Shown piece after piece: positions 9,032-18,324 of a stretch of DNA of 64,000 bases. The translations under genes were made by a program, and so were the position numbers. Every line of letters begins with the position of its first letter. Position 1 is the first letter of the stretch. The notes beneath the pieces were generated by a model that saw nothing but the letters and a program-made list of their open reading frames with translations, was not told the DNA's origin and searched no databases. The stretch lies in assembly GCF_004342625.1 (NCBI RefSeq), contig NZ_SMAH01000008.1, positions 1 through 64,000 of the forward strand. The letters are read 5' to 3'. This stretch comes from Tepidimonas ignava. Lineage in GTDB: Bacteria > Pseudomonadota > Gammaproteobacteria > Burkholderiales > Burkholderiaceae_C.

Positions 9032-10104
9032 TATCCGCCCCAGGCCCGCACCGCCTGCGGCCCGGCGCGGTGGCCGCGGTCCGGGTACGGGACGTCGGCC
9101 CAGTCCGGGGGCAGCGCCAGCAGCGCGTGCGCGGGGACGTCCTGCTCCAGCACCACGCGTTCGGCCAAGGCGGTGCGAAGCGCCCGCGCCAGCCAGTGCG
9201 TCCCCGGCGCCCATGCCACGCGCACCGGCCCCTGCGGTGGCAGCAGCGCGTCGAGCCACTGCACGACGATCTGCGCGTGGCGCTGCGGCGTGTGCCAGGC
9301 GGCTTTTTTGGGCTTGTCACTTTGGCCAAAGCCGATCAGGTCCGGCACCAACACGCGCTCACCGCGCGCCACCGCCGCCCCCATCCACGGCAACCACTGC
9401 GGCCACCATGCGTCGGGGCCGTGCACACACAACCACGGCACGGGGGCATCACGGCTCCCCACATCCAGGGCGTGCAAGCGCAAGCCCTGCAAGGCATCCA
9501 GGGCCTGCCACGTGCGGCTGTGCTGGGCTTGGCGCAACCCCCAACGCGCCTCGGCCTGCGCCCACACCCCGGCAAAGCGCTCGGGCGGCGTGCGCAGTGC
9601 ATCGTCGCGCAGCGGTTCGGCCCGCGCACGCTGCTGGGCGCGCCGCTGGGCAAAAAATTGCCGCATCAGCGCTGCTGCTTCGTCGGCGCGCACCCCGGCC
9701 GTCACCTGGGTGTGTGGGTTGAGCGCCGGCACCGAAAACAGGTCCACCGCCGACCCCGCCGCCCCGGTGCGCGGCTCCGCCGCCCCGTACACCACCCGCG
9801 CCAGCCGCGCGTGCAGCGCCGCCTGCGCGCACATGGCGCACGGCTCCACCGTCACGTACAACACGCACCCCGGCAGCCGGTAGTTGCCCAACGTGCGGGC
9901 GGCCTCGCGCAAGGCCAACACCTCGGCGTGCGCCGTCGGGTCATGGCTGCCCACCGGCTGGTTGTGACCGCGCCCGACGATGCGCCCGTTGCACACCACG
10001 ACGGCGCCTACCGGCACCTCGCCCGCCCCGGCCGCCTGCCGTGCCAGCGCGAGCGCTTCGGCCATGTACTTGTCGTCGGTTTCGACGATGGCACCCTGCT
10101 CCAT
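9031..10104 (-). CDS. tadA: tRNA adenosine(34) deaminase TadA fused to an alpha/beta-hydrolase-like domain
   Basis: A 357-residue fusion. The first ~170 residues are a complete TadA deaminase, which converts A34 of tRNA-Arg(ACG) to inosine: the zinc and proton-shuttle motif HAE lies at residues 59-61 and the zinc motif PCAMC at 88-92. After a linker, residues ~195-357 resemble an alpha/beta hydrolase of the haloalkane dehalogenase type, with VPWLCVHGPDAWW and VLVPDLIGFGQSDKP. However, the nucleophile elbow expected as GxSxG or GxDxG reads AWAPGTHW, so the hydrolase active site appears lost. Such fusions are known in Comamonadaceae-type genomes. The ATG at 10104 was chosen because it immediately precedes the TadA core; longer frames upstream start only with TTG and have no family match. 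Confidence 0.85.
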   Translation of the reverse strand: MEQGAIVETDDKYMAEALALARQAAGAGEVPVGAVVVCNGRIVGRGHNQPVGSHDPTAHAEVLALREAARTLGNYRLPGCVLYVTVEPCAMCAQAALHARLARVVYGAAEPRTGAAGSAVDLFSVPALNPHTQVTAGVRADEAAALMRQFFAQRRAQQRARAEPLRDDALRTPPERFAGVWAQAEARWGLRQAQHSRTWQALDALQGLRLHALDVGSRDAPVPWLCVHGPDAWWPQWLPWMGAAVARGERVLVPDLIGFGQSDKPKKAAWHTPQRHAQIVVQWLDALLPPQGPVRVAWAPGTHWLARALRTALAERVVLEQDVPAHALLALPPDWADVPYPDRGHRAGPQAVRAWGG

Positions 10105-10358
10105 GCACTGCTTTCGTGTCGGGGGCGGTTTGGTGCTGGGCTGTGGCAGCCAAGCGTTCTCTGCAACGCTGGGGGATTGTAAAAGGTCTTCCAAGTCATG
10201 ACTGCCAGCGCGACTTGCCCCGCGTCACCCGGGCCTTGCTGGACTGCTGCGCCACGATCTTGACGCGGCCGCCTCCCAGCAAAACCCCTGTTCTTCTTGC
10301 AGCGCGAGAGCATGTCCGCCTACACTTTGGAGCGGTCATCGAAACCCTGCGCCATCCC

Positions 10359-10940
10359 ATGGACGACCACGCCATCGTTGCTGCCTGCGCCAAGGGCGAC
10401 AGCCACGCTTTGCGAAGCCTGCATGAGCGACATGCCCGTGCGGCATATACGTTTGCACTGCGCCTGCTTGGAAACCCGGCGGACGCCGACGATGCCGTGG
10501 CCGAGGCGTTTTACGAGGTTTGGCGATCGGCCTCGAAGTTCGCCAACCGCTCCAGCGTGCGAACCTGGATTTTGGGCATCGTCCGCCACAAGGCCCTGGA
10601 CCTCCTGCGTGCCCGAGGTGCACGCGCGGAGGAGGCCATCGATGACGTGCTCACCGATACCCTGGTCGATCCCGGCCCCACGCCGTTTGAATGGTTGGCC
10701 GAGCACCAGACTTGGGAAATGGTCGATCGGTGCATGCAGACCTTACCCGTCCCCCAGCGGGAAAGCTTGCACCTGTTCCTGCTCGAAGGCCTTCCTTTGC
10801 AGCAAATCGCCCAGCTCCAAGGGGTGCCGGACAACACCGTCGCCACACGAATTCATCACGCCAAGCGCAAGCTGAAGCTGTGCCTGACCGAAGCCCTCGG
10901 ATTGAAGAAAGCCAGCCCAAAAGCCGACTCAGTGTTATGA
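10359..10940 (+). CDS. ECF-type RNA polymerase sigma factor
   Basis: A 193-residue group-4 (extracytoplasmic function) sigma factor with only regions 2 and 4. Region 2 includes LHERHARAAYTFALRLLG and DDAVAEAFYEVWRSA, with SVRTWILGIVRHKALDLLR as the promoter-melting and -10 contact part. Region 4 is LPVPQRESLHLFLLEGLPL followed by the helix-turn-helix around QQIAQLQGVPDNTVATRIHHAKRKL (positions about 150-174). The ATG at 10359 is the first start that gives a normal-length ECF factor. The stop overlaps the next start by four bases (ATGA), coupling it to the membrane protein that follows. The last 11 codons contain the first copy of the repeated bipartite element. The 254 bp before it hold no gene that I can see. 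Confidence 0.9.
   Translation: MDDHAIVAACAKGDSHALRSLHERHARAAYTFALRLLGNPADADDAVAEAFYEVWRSASKFANRSSVRTWILGIVRHKALDLLRARGARAEEAIDDVLTDTLVDPGPTPFEWLAEHQTWEMVDRCMQTLPVPQRESLHLFLLEGLPLQQIAQLQGVPDNTVATRIHHAKRKLKLCLTEALGLKKASPKADSVL
10901..10932 (+). promoter_or_regulatory. Repeated bipartite element, copy 1 (inside the sigma gene 3' end)
   Basis: The sequence ATTGAAGAA starts at 10901 and CCGACTCAG starts at 10924, a spacing of 23 bases, with a shared AA at 10919-10920. The same arrangement recurs at 12731 and 13124. Here it lies within the last codons of the sigma factor and ends 4 bases before the ATG of the next gene, so it is unlikely to be that gene's promoter. It may be an operator or the parent copy of a duplication. 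Confidence 0.6.
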
Positions 10941-11479
10941 CGAACACTCCCTCTCAACCCACGGGTGAGCGGCCCAGCGCCAGTCCCGGAGAAATCCAGT
11001 GGCTCGATCGCATCCGGCAACAGCTCGAAGGCGCGGCACCCCCGTTCGATCACGAGCGTAACTGGCAACGCGTGGCCGCCCGGATCGACGCGGAGCGCGA
11101 ATGGGATCGTGCCCAAAACCGCCGCTCCCAAGGGGGAAGGCCATGGTGGTGGGCGCTGATGGCCTATGGCATGGGTGCTGCAACGGCCGCGATCCTCATG
11201 ACCGTCGTCGCTCCCGAGCCCTGGCGTGCCGATACGGCCGTCGTGCCTTTGGGTGCCGAAGAAAGCACCGCCAAGGCCGCCGCACGCGTGCGGCTCCAAG
11301 TGGTGTTCTCCGATCAGGCCACCCTCGCGCAGGTGCGGGCGGCGCTGTCGCCCATCGACGCCGAGATCGTCGCGGGCCCAGGGCGTCTGGGCGTCTGGAC
11401 CATTGCTGTGCCCGCATCCGCCGACGAAGCAGAAAAGGTTTTGCGCGCCCTGCCGATTGTCGAAAGTGTCTCGCGATGA
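10937..11479 (+). CDS. Single-pass membrane protein, probable anti-sigma factor with subtilase-prodomain-like C-terminus
   Basis: A 180-residue protein with a charged cytoplasmic N-terminal part (residues 1-68), one membrane segment PWWWALMAYGMGAATAAILM (69-88) and a periplasmic part. This layout and the four-base overlaps with the ECF sigma gene before and the protease gene after are typical of anti-sigma factors. I infer that role; the N-terminal part has no recognisable zinc motif. The C-terminal 65 residues (VRLQVVFSDQATLAQVRAAL through VLRALPIVESVSR) look like the beta-alpha-beta propeptide/inhibitor fold that precedes subtilases, where a strand, a helix and a final xLPxVExV strand are characteristic. 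If so, the neighbouring subtilase could bind this domain. No family name can be given with confidence. Confidence 0.7.
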   Translation: MTNTPSQPTGERPSASPGEIQWLDRIRQQLEGAAPPFDHERNWQRVAARIDAEREWDRAQNRRSQGGRPWWWALMAYGMGAATAAILMTVVAPEPWRADTAVVPLGAEESTAKAAARVRLQVVFSDQATLAQVRAALSPIDAEIVAGPGRLGVWTIAVPASADEAEKVLRALPIVESVSR

Positions 11480-12720
11480 AACGGGTCGTCACCGCGCTCC
11501 TGTTGGGGGCGAGTCTTTGCGGAACCGCGATCGGGCAGGTCGAGCCGCCGAAAGGCCAGCCCTCGCGCGGTGGTTCAGCGGGTGTCGGCATTGGCATCCA
11601 AGTCGACCTGAGAAGTCTCGTCAGCGGCGTCGCCGCGTTGCTCGGGCGTGCTACGTCCGACACGGTCTCGAACGTCGTCGCGGGCCAAGTCGTCGCCGTT
11701 TGGGCTGAAGACGAAGTCGCGCTCGCGCCGGAAGAAGTTGCGCGGGCCATGCAAGCTCGGGTCTTGGCAGACCATCCGCTGTCCTCGCTCGGGTTGCGGC
11801 TCGTCCTGTTTGCGGTGGACGAAGAGGAGGCAGACAAGCTCCTGGCACAGGCCCGCCAGTCTTTTCCCCAAATTTCCTTCGCACGCAACAGCTACGTCGA
11901 TACGCTCCAGACCGAGCACACAGCAGCCAGCCCGGGCGCGGCAGGCCGGCAGTACGCGCACGAACTGGTTCGCGCAACGGCGGTGCAGCGCTTGCCTCAA
12001 CCCGTGCGCATCGGTGTCATCGATGGCGCACCCGACGCCAACGCCCCCTTGGACGCGGCGTCGTTCGATCTGCAGCGCTTTACGGACACCGGTCAAAGTC
12101 CGCACGCCAGCGCCATCGCCTGTGAACTGGCTTGCCGGCCCGAGACGGGCTTCCCCGGTCTGGCGCGGGGTGCCGAGTTGGTGTGGGCGGCCATTCTTTC
12201 GCCACACCAGAATGGCCATGAACGCAGCGACTTGGTGACATTGGCCCGCGCGCTCGATGGGCTGGTCAAGCGCCGCGCCGAAGTCATCCTCACAAGTCTC
12301 GGCACACCCCCCAATCCTGTCCTCACCCGCGTGCTCGACCGTGTGCTGCCGAAGGTGCGGGCTTTCGTCGCTGCCGCAGGCAATGGCGGACCCAATGGCG
12401 CCGTGCCCCTGCCGGCAGCGCACCCTGGTGTGATTGCCGTGGCCGCCGTCGATGCCGCTGCCCAGCCCTGGCCGCAGGGGAGTCGCGGCCAGGCCATCCT
12501 CGTCGCTGCGCCTGGGGTGGATCTGTGGCTCCCCGTCGGTGGTGGCCGGTATTTCACCGGCACTTCTTATGCCGCGCCGTTCGCCGCAGCCTGGATCGCA
12601 CAGCGGCTCGCACGCGGCCAGCCCGCCGATGCGGCTGCCTTGTGCGCCACGGCCCAGGACCTGCCGCCCGCTGGGTGTGACGATGCCACAGGGTGCGGGC
12701 TGCTGCGTTGGTCGCCCTAG
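11476..12720 (+). CDS. Secreted S8 family serine peptidase (subtilase)
   Basis: A 414-residue subtilisin-like protease. It begins with a signal peptide (MKRVVTALLLGASLCGTAIG), then a ~150-residue region that includes a propeptide-like stretch (residues ~110-150: LRLVLFAVDEEEADKLLAQA, ending near FARNSYVD). The catalytic domain has Asp183 in IGVIDGAPDA, His210 in QSPHASAIA, the oxyanion Asn303 in AAGNGG and Ser364 in GTSYAAP, so the triad is complete, although the usual HGTHVAG is relaxed to PHASAIA. It should act in the periplasm or outside the cell. The start overlaps the membrane protein stop by four bases. Substrate is unknown; the coupled gene order suggests it processes, or is sensed through, the preceding membrane protein. 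Confidence 0.9.
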   Translation: MKRVVTALLLGASLCGTAIGQVEPPKGQPSRGGSAGVGIGIQVDLRSLVSGVAALLGRATSDTVSNVVAGQVVAVWAEDEVALAPEEVARAMQARVLADHPLSSLGLRLVLFAVDEEEADKLLAQARQSFPQISFARNSYVDTLQTEHTAASPGAAGRQYAHELVRATAVQRLPQPVRIGVIDGAPDANAPLDAASFDLQRFTDTGQSPHASAIACELACRPETGFPGLARGAELVWAAILSPHQNGHERSDLVTLARALDGLVKRRAEVILTSLGTPPNPVLTRVLDRVLPKVRAFVAAAGNGGPNGAVPLPAAHPGVIAVAAVDAAAQPWPQGSRGQAILVAAPGVDLWLPVGGGRYFTGTSYAAPFAAAWIAQRLARGQPADAAALCATAQDLPPAGCDDATGCGLLRWSP

Positions 12721-12730
12721 TGAGAGCACC

Positions 12731-12762
12731 ATTGAAGAAAAGCGTCGGAACTGCCGACTCAG
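12731..12762 (+). promoter_or_regulatory. Repeated bipartite element, copy 2 (upstream of the 12793 gene)
   Basis: ATTGAAGAA at 12731-12739 and CCGACTCAG at 12754-12762 repeat the spacing seen in the other copies (23 bases start to start), with the shared AA at 12749-12750. It begins 10 bases after the subtilase stop codon and ends 30 bases before the ATG of the next gene, a normal promoter position. The half-site distance fits the -35 and -10 elements of an ECF promoter, so a promoter read by the linked sigma factor is the simplest inference. Confidence 0.6.
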
Positions 12763-12792
12763 AGGTACCCCATCAACCTGAGGAGCCCCAAC

Positions 12793-13128
12793 ATGACTGT
12801 CTTCCGTCTTCTGACCGCAACCCTCATCCTCGGCGTGACCCTGTCCGCCGCGCACGCTGCTGAACGCGACGCCGCCATCGCCAGTGGTGCCAAGCTGACC
12901 AAGGCCGACGCGGCGCGGACCGCACCCGGCGGAGCGGGAACGGGCGACGCCACCGGCGCCATCGCACCCGACGCCGGGGCGCGCGGCATCGAGAAAAAGG
13001 ACATCCGGCGCGGCATGGTGATCGCCAAACCCACCTCCGCACATGCTCGGGACGCCCATCAAGCACCGGGCGAATGCCCACCCTGCGGCACTTTGCCGCG
13101 GACACCAAAACCGGTGCCACACGATTGA
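12793..13128 (+). CDS. Small secreted protein of unknown function
   Basis: A 111-residue protein I do not recognise. It has a clear signal peptide (MTVFRLLTATLILGVTLSAAHAA), a low-complexity middle rich in Ala, Gly, Asp and Thr, and a C-terminal ECPPCGTLPRTPKPVPHD with a CxxC pair. The CxxC could form a disulfide in the periplasm; the short context does not resemble a thioredoxin fold. A GAGGAG ribosome site at 12779-12784 supports the start. Copy 2 of the bipartite element lies 30 bases upstream and copy 3 overlaps its stop region, so it is flanked by the shared regulatory element. Its composition resembles the next gene (13219) at the N-terminus and in having a Cys-containing C-terminus, which hints at a common secreted family. 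Confidence 0.65.
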   Translation: MTVFRLLTATLILGVTLSAAHAAERDAAIASGAKLTKADAARTAPGGAGTGDATGAIAPDAGARGIEKKDIRRGMVIAKPTSAHARDAHQAPGECPPCGTLPRTPKPVPHD

Positions 13129-13155
13129 AGAATTCGCGGCAAACCTCCGACTCAG
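13124..13155 (+). promoter_or_regulatory. Repeated bipartite element, copy 3 (upstream of the 13219 gene)
   Basis: ATTGAAGAA at 13124-13132 and CCGACTCAG at 13147-13155 again lie 23 bases apart, with AA at 13142-13143. The left half overlaps the last codons and stop of the preceding gene, and the right half ends 63 bases before the ATG of the next gene. Apart from the fixed positions the three copies differ in sequence, which argues for selection on the two boxes rather than recent duplication. Confidence 0.6.
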
Positions 13156-13218
13156 TATCGGGAGTCCGGCGACGCCGGCTGCCGATTCGATTCAAACCCA
13201 ACCGAAAAGGAGATCATC

Positions 13219-13701
13219 ATGAAAATGCAGCCCAAACTCATCGCCAGCGCCATCACTGTTGCGCTGTTGGCGGGTGCCGTTCATGCGGCCGAGAACGCCG
13301 GCGGCGGCCAACCGACATCTACGCCGACCCACACTGTGCCGGTCAAGCCGACACTCAAAGGAGAAACCGAAGACGAAACGACCGGCGCTGTGCCAGGCAG
13401 GCCGACAGACCGGCTGACGATCAAAACCAAGAGTTCACCGCCTGTTGCGCCGCCGATCGAGGACAAAAAGGTGACCCCGACTATGGGCAGTAACGCTAAC
13501 GCGGGCGAATCGGCAATAAAACCCCCAACAGGGGTAGGCCATATCAACATAGGCGGGAACCCGGGTAATTCTTGGGACCCGGTCGGCCAGTGCTACGTCG
13601 GCAAGCCCCCTGCCAATTACCGATGCCCGCCTGGTCAGAAGATAGTTGACCTCGACCCATCTCCTAAGGTGTGCTGGCGCTGCGAGTTTCCAAAAGATTA
13701 A
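13219..13701 (+). CDS. Secreted Cys-containing protein of unknown function
   Basis: A 160-residue protein with a signal peptide (MKMQPKLIASAITVALLAGAVHA) and no family that I recognise. The middle is Pro/Thr/Lys-rich and probably extended. The C-terminal 45 residues carry four cysteines, in VGQCYVGKPPANYRCPPGQK and KVCWRCEFP, suggesting a small disulfide-stabilised knob. An AAAAGGAG ribosome site precedes the ATG. Copy 3 of the bipartite element lies upstream, so it may belong to the regulon of the linked ECF sigma factor. The 3' part and the following intergenic DNA are clearly AT-richer than the surrounding chromosome (positions 13741-13800 have 26 G or C out of 60), a sign of different origin. 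Confidence 0.65.
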   Translation: MKMQPKLIASAITVALLAGAVHAAENAGGGQPTSTPTHTVPVKPTLKGETEDETTGAVPGRPTDRLTIKTKSSPPVAPPIEDKKVTPTMGSNANAGESAIKPPTGVGHINIGGNPGNSWDPVGQCYVGKPPANYRCPPGQKIVDLDPSPKVCWRCEFPKD

Positions 13702-13843
13702 TTCGGCCATCTTTCACCGAGGATCCGTGCTCGCATAACCGTAGATCAGGATTCCGTGCGGTTCAAATGGGCTGCACGGAAAGTTTAACAAATCAAGAAT
13801 CCCGCTTTTGGCGGGTTGACCAAGAAAGAGAGGAGATCGCGTC

Positions 13844-14230
13844 ATGAATCGAGTCCAATTCAAACACCGAGCTCCGCCTATGATCATCGGGACATTGCTC
13901 TGTGCTGCTGCAGCGCAAGCACAGGCGGTGCCGACCATCGTCTCTATCACCCACAGCGGCCCAGTTCCCGGCACCCCGACCATCACAGGGCAAATCCAGT
14001 GCACGTCCAACAACGTGATGCTGACTTCCTACTATCAGAAGCAGATCGCGAGCGGCTGGGGGCCGACCACCTACATCGACAGGTTCTACTGTAAGCCGCC
14101 GGCCAACACGGGGGCAGTCATTACCGTGACCAAGAGCAAACCCTTCATCCCGGTCAGTCCTGGGGAGAAATTCCGCTTCATGGTGCAACAGGGTGGCGCG
14201 ATGTCGCCTTGGGTCGTGTATCAGTTTTAA
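13844..14230 (+). CDS. Secreted protein of unknown function
   Basis: A 128-residue protein. The N-terminus has a basic start (MNRVQFKHRAPP) then a hydrophobic segment ending in AAAAQAQA, so it is probably exported. The mature part is about 95 residues, with alternating strands, many Thr, Gly and Pro, and two cysteines (IQCTSNN and RFYCKPP) that could form one disulfide; it looks like a small beta-sandwich domain. I do not recognise a family. A GAGGAG ribosome site lies before the ATG. The gene is 12 bp ahead of the CsgG-like lipoprotein gene and most likely cotranscribed with it. No copy of the bipartite element precedes it. Confidence 0.65.
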   Translation: MNRVQFKHRAPPMIIGTLLCAAAAQAQAVPTIVSITHSGPVPGTPTITGQIQCTSNNVMLTSYYQKQIASGWGPTTYIDRFYCKPPANTGAVITVTKSKPFIPVSPGEKFRFMVQQGGAMSPWVVYQF

Positions 14231-14242
14231 GGGAGCGCAACG

Positions 14243-15001
14243 ATGCGGAAAGGGGCTTCGCTGTACCTTGCCTGCGCGGCTATTCTGACAGGCTGTTCCA
14301 CTGCGCCCATCCTGGGCGGAGATGACCCGATCGCCAAAGGCGCGGCGAGCGGCCAACAGGCGGTTGCGGCAACCGAGCAACTCGAGCGTTGTACGGAACC
14401 CTTGGGCACCGTCGGTTTTGCTGAAGCGGCGGATGATCCGTATGTGCCCATCGTGCAAATGCTGGTGCAGCAGTCCAACTGCTTCATCGTGGTCGAGCGC
14501 GGGCGCGCATACAACCAGATCGACCTGGAGCGGCAGCTCAAAGAGGCAGGGCTCACCGGACAAGCCGGTGCGGCGAATCGCAAAATGCTGGCGGCCGATT
14601 ACACGATGGTGCCAACGGTAACCTTTGCAGAGCCCTCGGGATTTGGCTTGAGTACGGGCCTGGGTGGTTTGTTCGGCCGGCGCGGCAGCAACCTCGATAC
14701 ATCAGCGCAAGTTCAAGCCCTGGGCGCCTCCACCACATTGCGTCTCATCGACAACGCCAGTGGCGCGCAAATCGTGGCGGCCCAAGGCAGCGCCAAGAAT
14801 TACAACCTGGGAGCGGGCATTGGCATCCTCGGCGGCCTGGTGGCCGGGGTCAACGCCTATGCGAGCACGCCGCAGGGAAAGATTGTCGCCGCCGCCTTCC
14901 TCGACGCCTACAACAAACTGGTTCAGGCCGCTCGTCAATATAAACCCCAGCAAACCCGCGGCGGCGCAGGGCAAGGCGGACGGCTACAAGGGCCTCAGTA
15001 A
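14243..15001 (+). CDS. CsgG/HfaB-family lipoprotein
   Basis: A 252-residue lipoprotein. The signal sequence ends in the lipobox LTGC (Cys18), so it should be lipid-anchored, probably in the outer membrane. The body matches the CsgG/HfaB-like family: LGTVGFAEAADDPYVPIVQM, a segment VVERGRAYNQIDLERQLKEA, then TMVPTVTFAE and a C-terminal segment with ASTTLRLIDNASGAQIVAA. CsgG forms the curli secretion pore and HfaB helps anchor holdfast; family members elsewhere have other envelope roles. Whether this one forms a pore cannot be told from sequence. It follows the 128-residue secreted protein by 12 bp, so a secreted product and an outer-membrane partner may be encoded together. Confidence 0.8.
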   Translation: MRKGASLYLACAAILTGCSTAPILGGDDPIAKGAASGQQAVAATEQLERCTEPLGTVGFAEAADDPYVPIVQMLVQQSNCFIVVERGRAYNQIDLERQLKEAGLTGQAGAANRKMLAADYTMVPTVTFAEPSGFGLSTGLGGLFGRRGSNLDTSAQVQALGASTTLRLIDNASGAQIVAAQGSAKNYNLGAGIGILGGLVAGVNAYASTPQGKIVAAAFLDAYNKLVQAARQYKPQQTRGGAGQGGRLQGPQ

Positions 15002-15099
15002 CGCCCCCCGCTTTTGTTTGTTGCCGTGCTCTGCGCTTCCGGTTTTCTATCGGCGACGACCAGATACCCGAATCGCACATGCCCGGCAATTGCCTTTAC

Positions 15100-16716
15100 T
15101 CACTCCCACTCAATCGTCGCCGGTGGCTTGGAGCTGACGTCGTAGGTGACGCGGTTGATGCCGCGCACTTCGTTGATGATGCGGCTGGAGACGCGCTTGA
15201 GCAGGCTGTAGGGCAGTTCGGCCCAGTCGGCGGTCATGAAGTCGCTGGTTTGCACCGCGCGCAGCGCCACGACGTAATCGTAGGTGCGCCCGTCGCCCAT
15301 CACCCCGACGCTCTTGACCGGCAAAAACACCGCGAACGCCTGGCTGACCAGGTCGTACCAGGGCTTGCCGGAATGGGGCTCGATGGTCGAGCGCAGCTCC
15401 TCGATGAAGATGGCGTCGGCGCGGCGCAGCAGGTCGGCGTATTCCTTTTTGACCTCGCCCAAAATGCGCACGCCCAGCCCTGGCCCGGGGAAGGGGTGGC
15501 GGTACACCATGTCGTGCGGCAGCCCCAGCGCCACGCCCAGCTCGCGCACTTCGTCCTTGAACAAGTCGCGCAGCGGCTCCAGCAGCTTCAGGCCCAGCTG
15601 TTCGGGCAGCCCCCCCACGTTGTGGTGGCTTTTGATGGTGACGGCCTTCTTGCTCTTGGCCCCGCCCGACTCGATCACGTCGGGGTAAATGGTGCCCTGG
15701 GCCAGCCATTGGATGCCTTTGGAGCCGGGACGGGCGGCTTTGAGTTTTTCCGCTTCGGCTTTGAAGACATCGACGAACAGGCGGCCGATGATTTTGCGCT
15801 TGGCCTCGGGGTCGGTGACGCCGGCCAGTTCGCGCAAAAACAGGTCGCTGGCGTCCACGCGGATGACCTTGGCGTGCAGCTTGCCGGCGAACATGTCCAT
15901 GACCATGTCCGCTTCGTTGAGGCGCAGCAGCCCGTGGTCCACGAACACGCAGGTGAGCTGCTCACCGATGGCGCGGTGAATCAGCGCCGCGGCCACCGAT
16001 GAATCCACGCCACCCGACAGACCCAGCAACACTTCCTCATCGCCGACTTGCGCGCGAATGGCCTGCACGGCCTCTTCGATATGGTCGCGCATGATCCAGT
16101 CGGGCGTGGCGCCGCAGATGTCCAGCACGAAGCGCTCCAGAATCGCCCTGCCCTGCACGGTGTGCGTCACTTCCGGGTGGAACTGCACGCCGTAAAAGCG
16201 CCGGGTCTCGTCGGCCATGCCGGCGATCGGACAGGCGTCGGTGCTGGCCATCAGCTTGAAGCCCGGGGGCAGCTCGACCACCTTGTCACCGTGGCTCATC
16301 CACACCTTGAGCATGCCGTGGCCCTCGGGCGTGTGGAAGTCGGCGATATCTTTCAGCAGTGCCGTGTGGCCGCGCGCGCGCACCTCGGCGTAGCCGAACT
16401 CGCGCACGTTCGAGCCCTGCACCTTGCCGCCCAGTTGCTGCGCCATCGTTTGCATGCCGTAGCAGATGCCCAGCACCGGCACGCCCAGCTCAAACACGGC
16501 GTCGGGGGCACGGTCGTCGACCTCATAAACGCTGGCGTGGCTGCCCGACAGGATGATGCCTTTGAGGCGCCCGTCGGCGGCGTAGGCGCGCACCCACTCG
16601 CTGCTGACGTCGCACGGGTGCACCTCGCAGTACACGTGCGCCTCGCGCACGCGCCGCGCGATCAGCTGCGTGACCTGGGAGCCAAAGTCGAGGATGAGGA
16701 TCTTGTCGTGGTTCAT
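15100..16716 (-). CDS. guaA: GMP synthase (glutamine-hydrolysing)
   Basis: A 538-residue enzyme that aminates XMP to GMP, the last step of guanine nucleotide synthesis. The N-terminal class-I glutamine amidotransferase domain has the nucleophile in LGICYGMQ and the His/Glu of the triad in QFHPEVTHT. The ATP-pyrophosphatase domain has the PP-loop LSGGVDSS, and the C-terminal dimerisation domain ends in [17 protein letters not shown], a typical terminus. Length and start agree with the family. It lies 75 bp downstream of guaB on the same strand, with a strong hairpin between them, so guaA may have its own promoter or depend on read-through. Confidence 0.97.
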   Translation of the reverse strand: MNHDKILILDFGSQVTQLIARRVREAHVYCEVHPCDVSSEWVRAYAADGRLKGIILSGSHASVYEVDDRAPDAVFELGVPVLGICYGMQTMAQQLGGKVQGSNVREFGYAEVRARGHTALLKDIADFHTPEGHGMLKVWMSHGDKVVELPPGFKLMASTDACPIAGMADETRRFYGVQFHPEVTHTVQGRAILERFVLDICGATPDWIMRDHIEEAVQAIRAQVGDEEVLLGLSGGVDSSVAAALIHRAIGEQLTCVFVDHGLLRLNEADMVMDMFAGKLHAKVIRVDASDLFLRELAGVTDPEAKRKIIGRLFVDVFKAEAEKLKAARPGSKGIQWLAQGTIYPDVIESGGAKSKKAVTIKSHHNVGGLPEQLGLKLLEPLRDLFKDEVRELGVALGLPHDMVYRHPFPGPGLGVRILGEVKKEYADLLRRADAIFIEELRSTIEPHSGKPWYDLVSQAFAVFLPVKSVGVMGDGRTYDYVVALRAVQTSDFMTADWAELPYSLLKRVSSRIINEVRGINRVTYDVSSKPPATIEWE

Positions 16717-16753
16717 GGCGTCGTTGGGGGTGCTGCGGGAGGCTGCAAAAGCG

Positions 16754-16777
16754 AAGGGCCGCCCAACGGCGGCCCTT
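16754..16777 (-). terminator. Hairpin between guaB and guaA, terminator-like
   Basis: A perfect 10-bp stem (AAGGGCCGCC pairing with GGCGGCCCTT) closes a four-base loop. On the minus strand it is followed by CGCTTTT, a weak U-tract. It lies just after the guaB stop and may reduce transcription into guaA. Confidence 0.65.
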
Positions 16778-16791
16778 GGCGAGATGCGCGG

Positions 16792-18315
<1,524 letters not shown>

Positions 18316-18324
18316 TCAGCCCGG

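Noticed and set aside
10901-10937. Copy 1 of the bipartite element as promoter of the membrane protein gene
   Set aside because: The right box ends 4 bases before the ATG, leaving no room for a leader, and the gene is already coupled to the sigma gene by overlap.
13801-13815. CCCGC-TTTTG-GCGGG hairpin upstream of the 13844 gene as terminator
   Set aside because: Only a 5-bp stem and no T-run after it; chance occurrence is likely.
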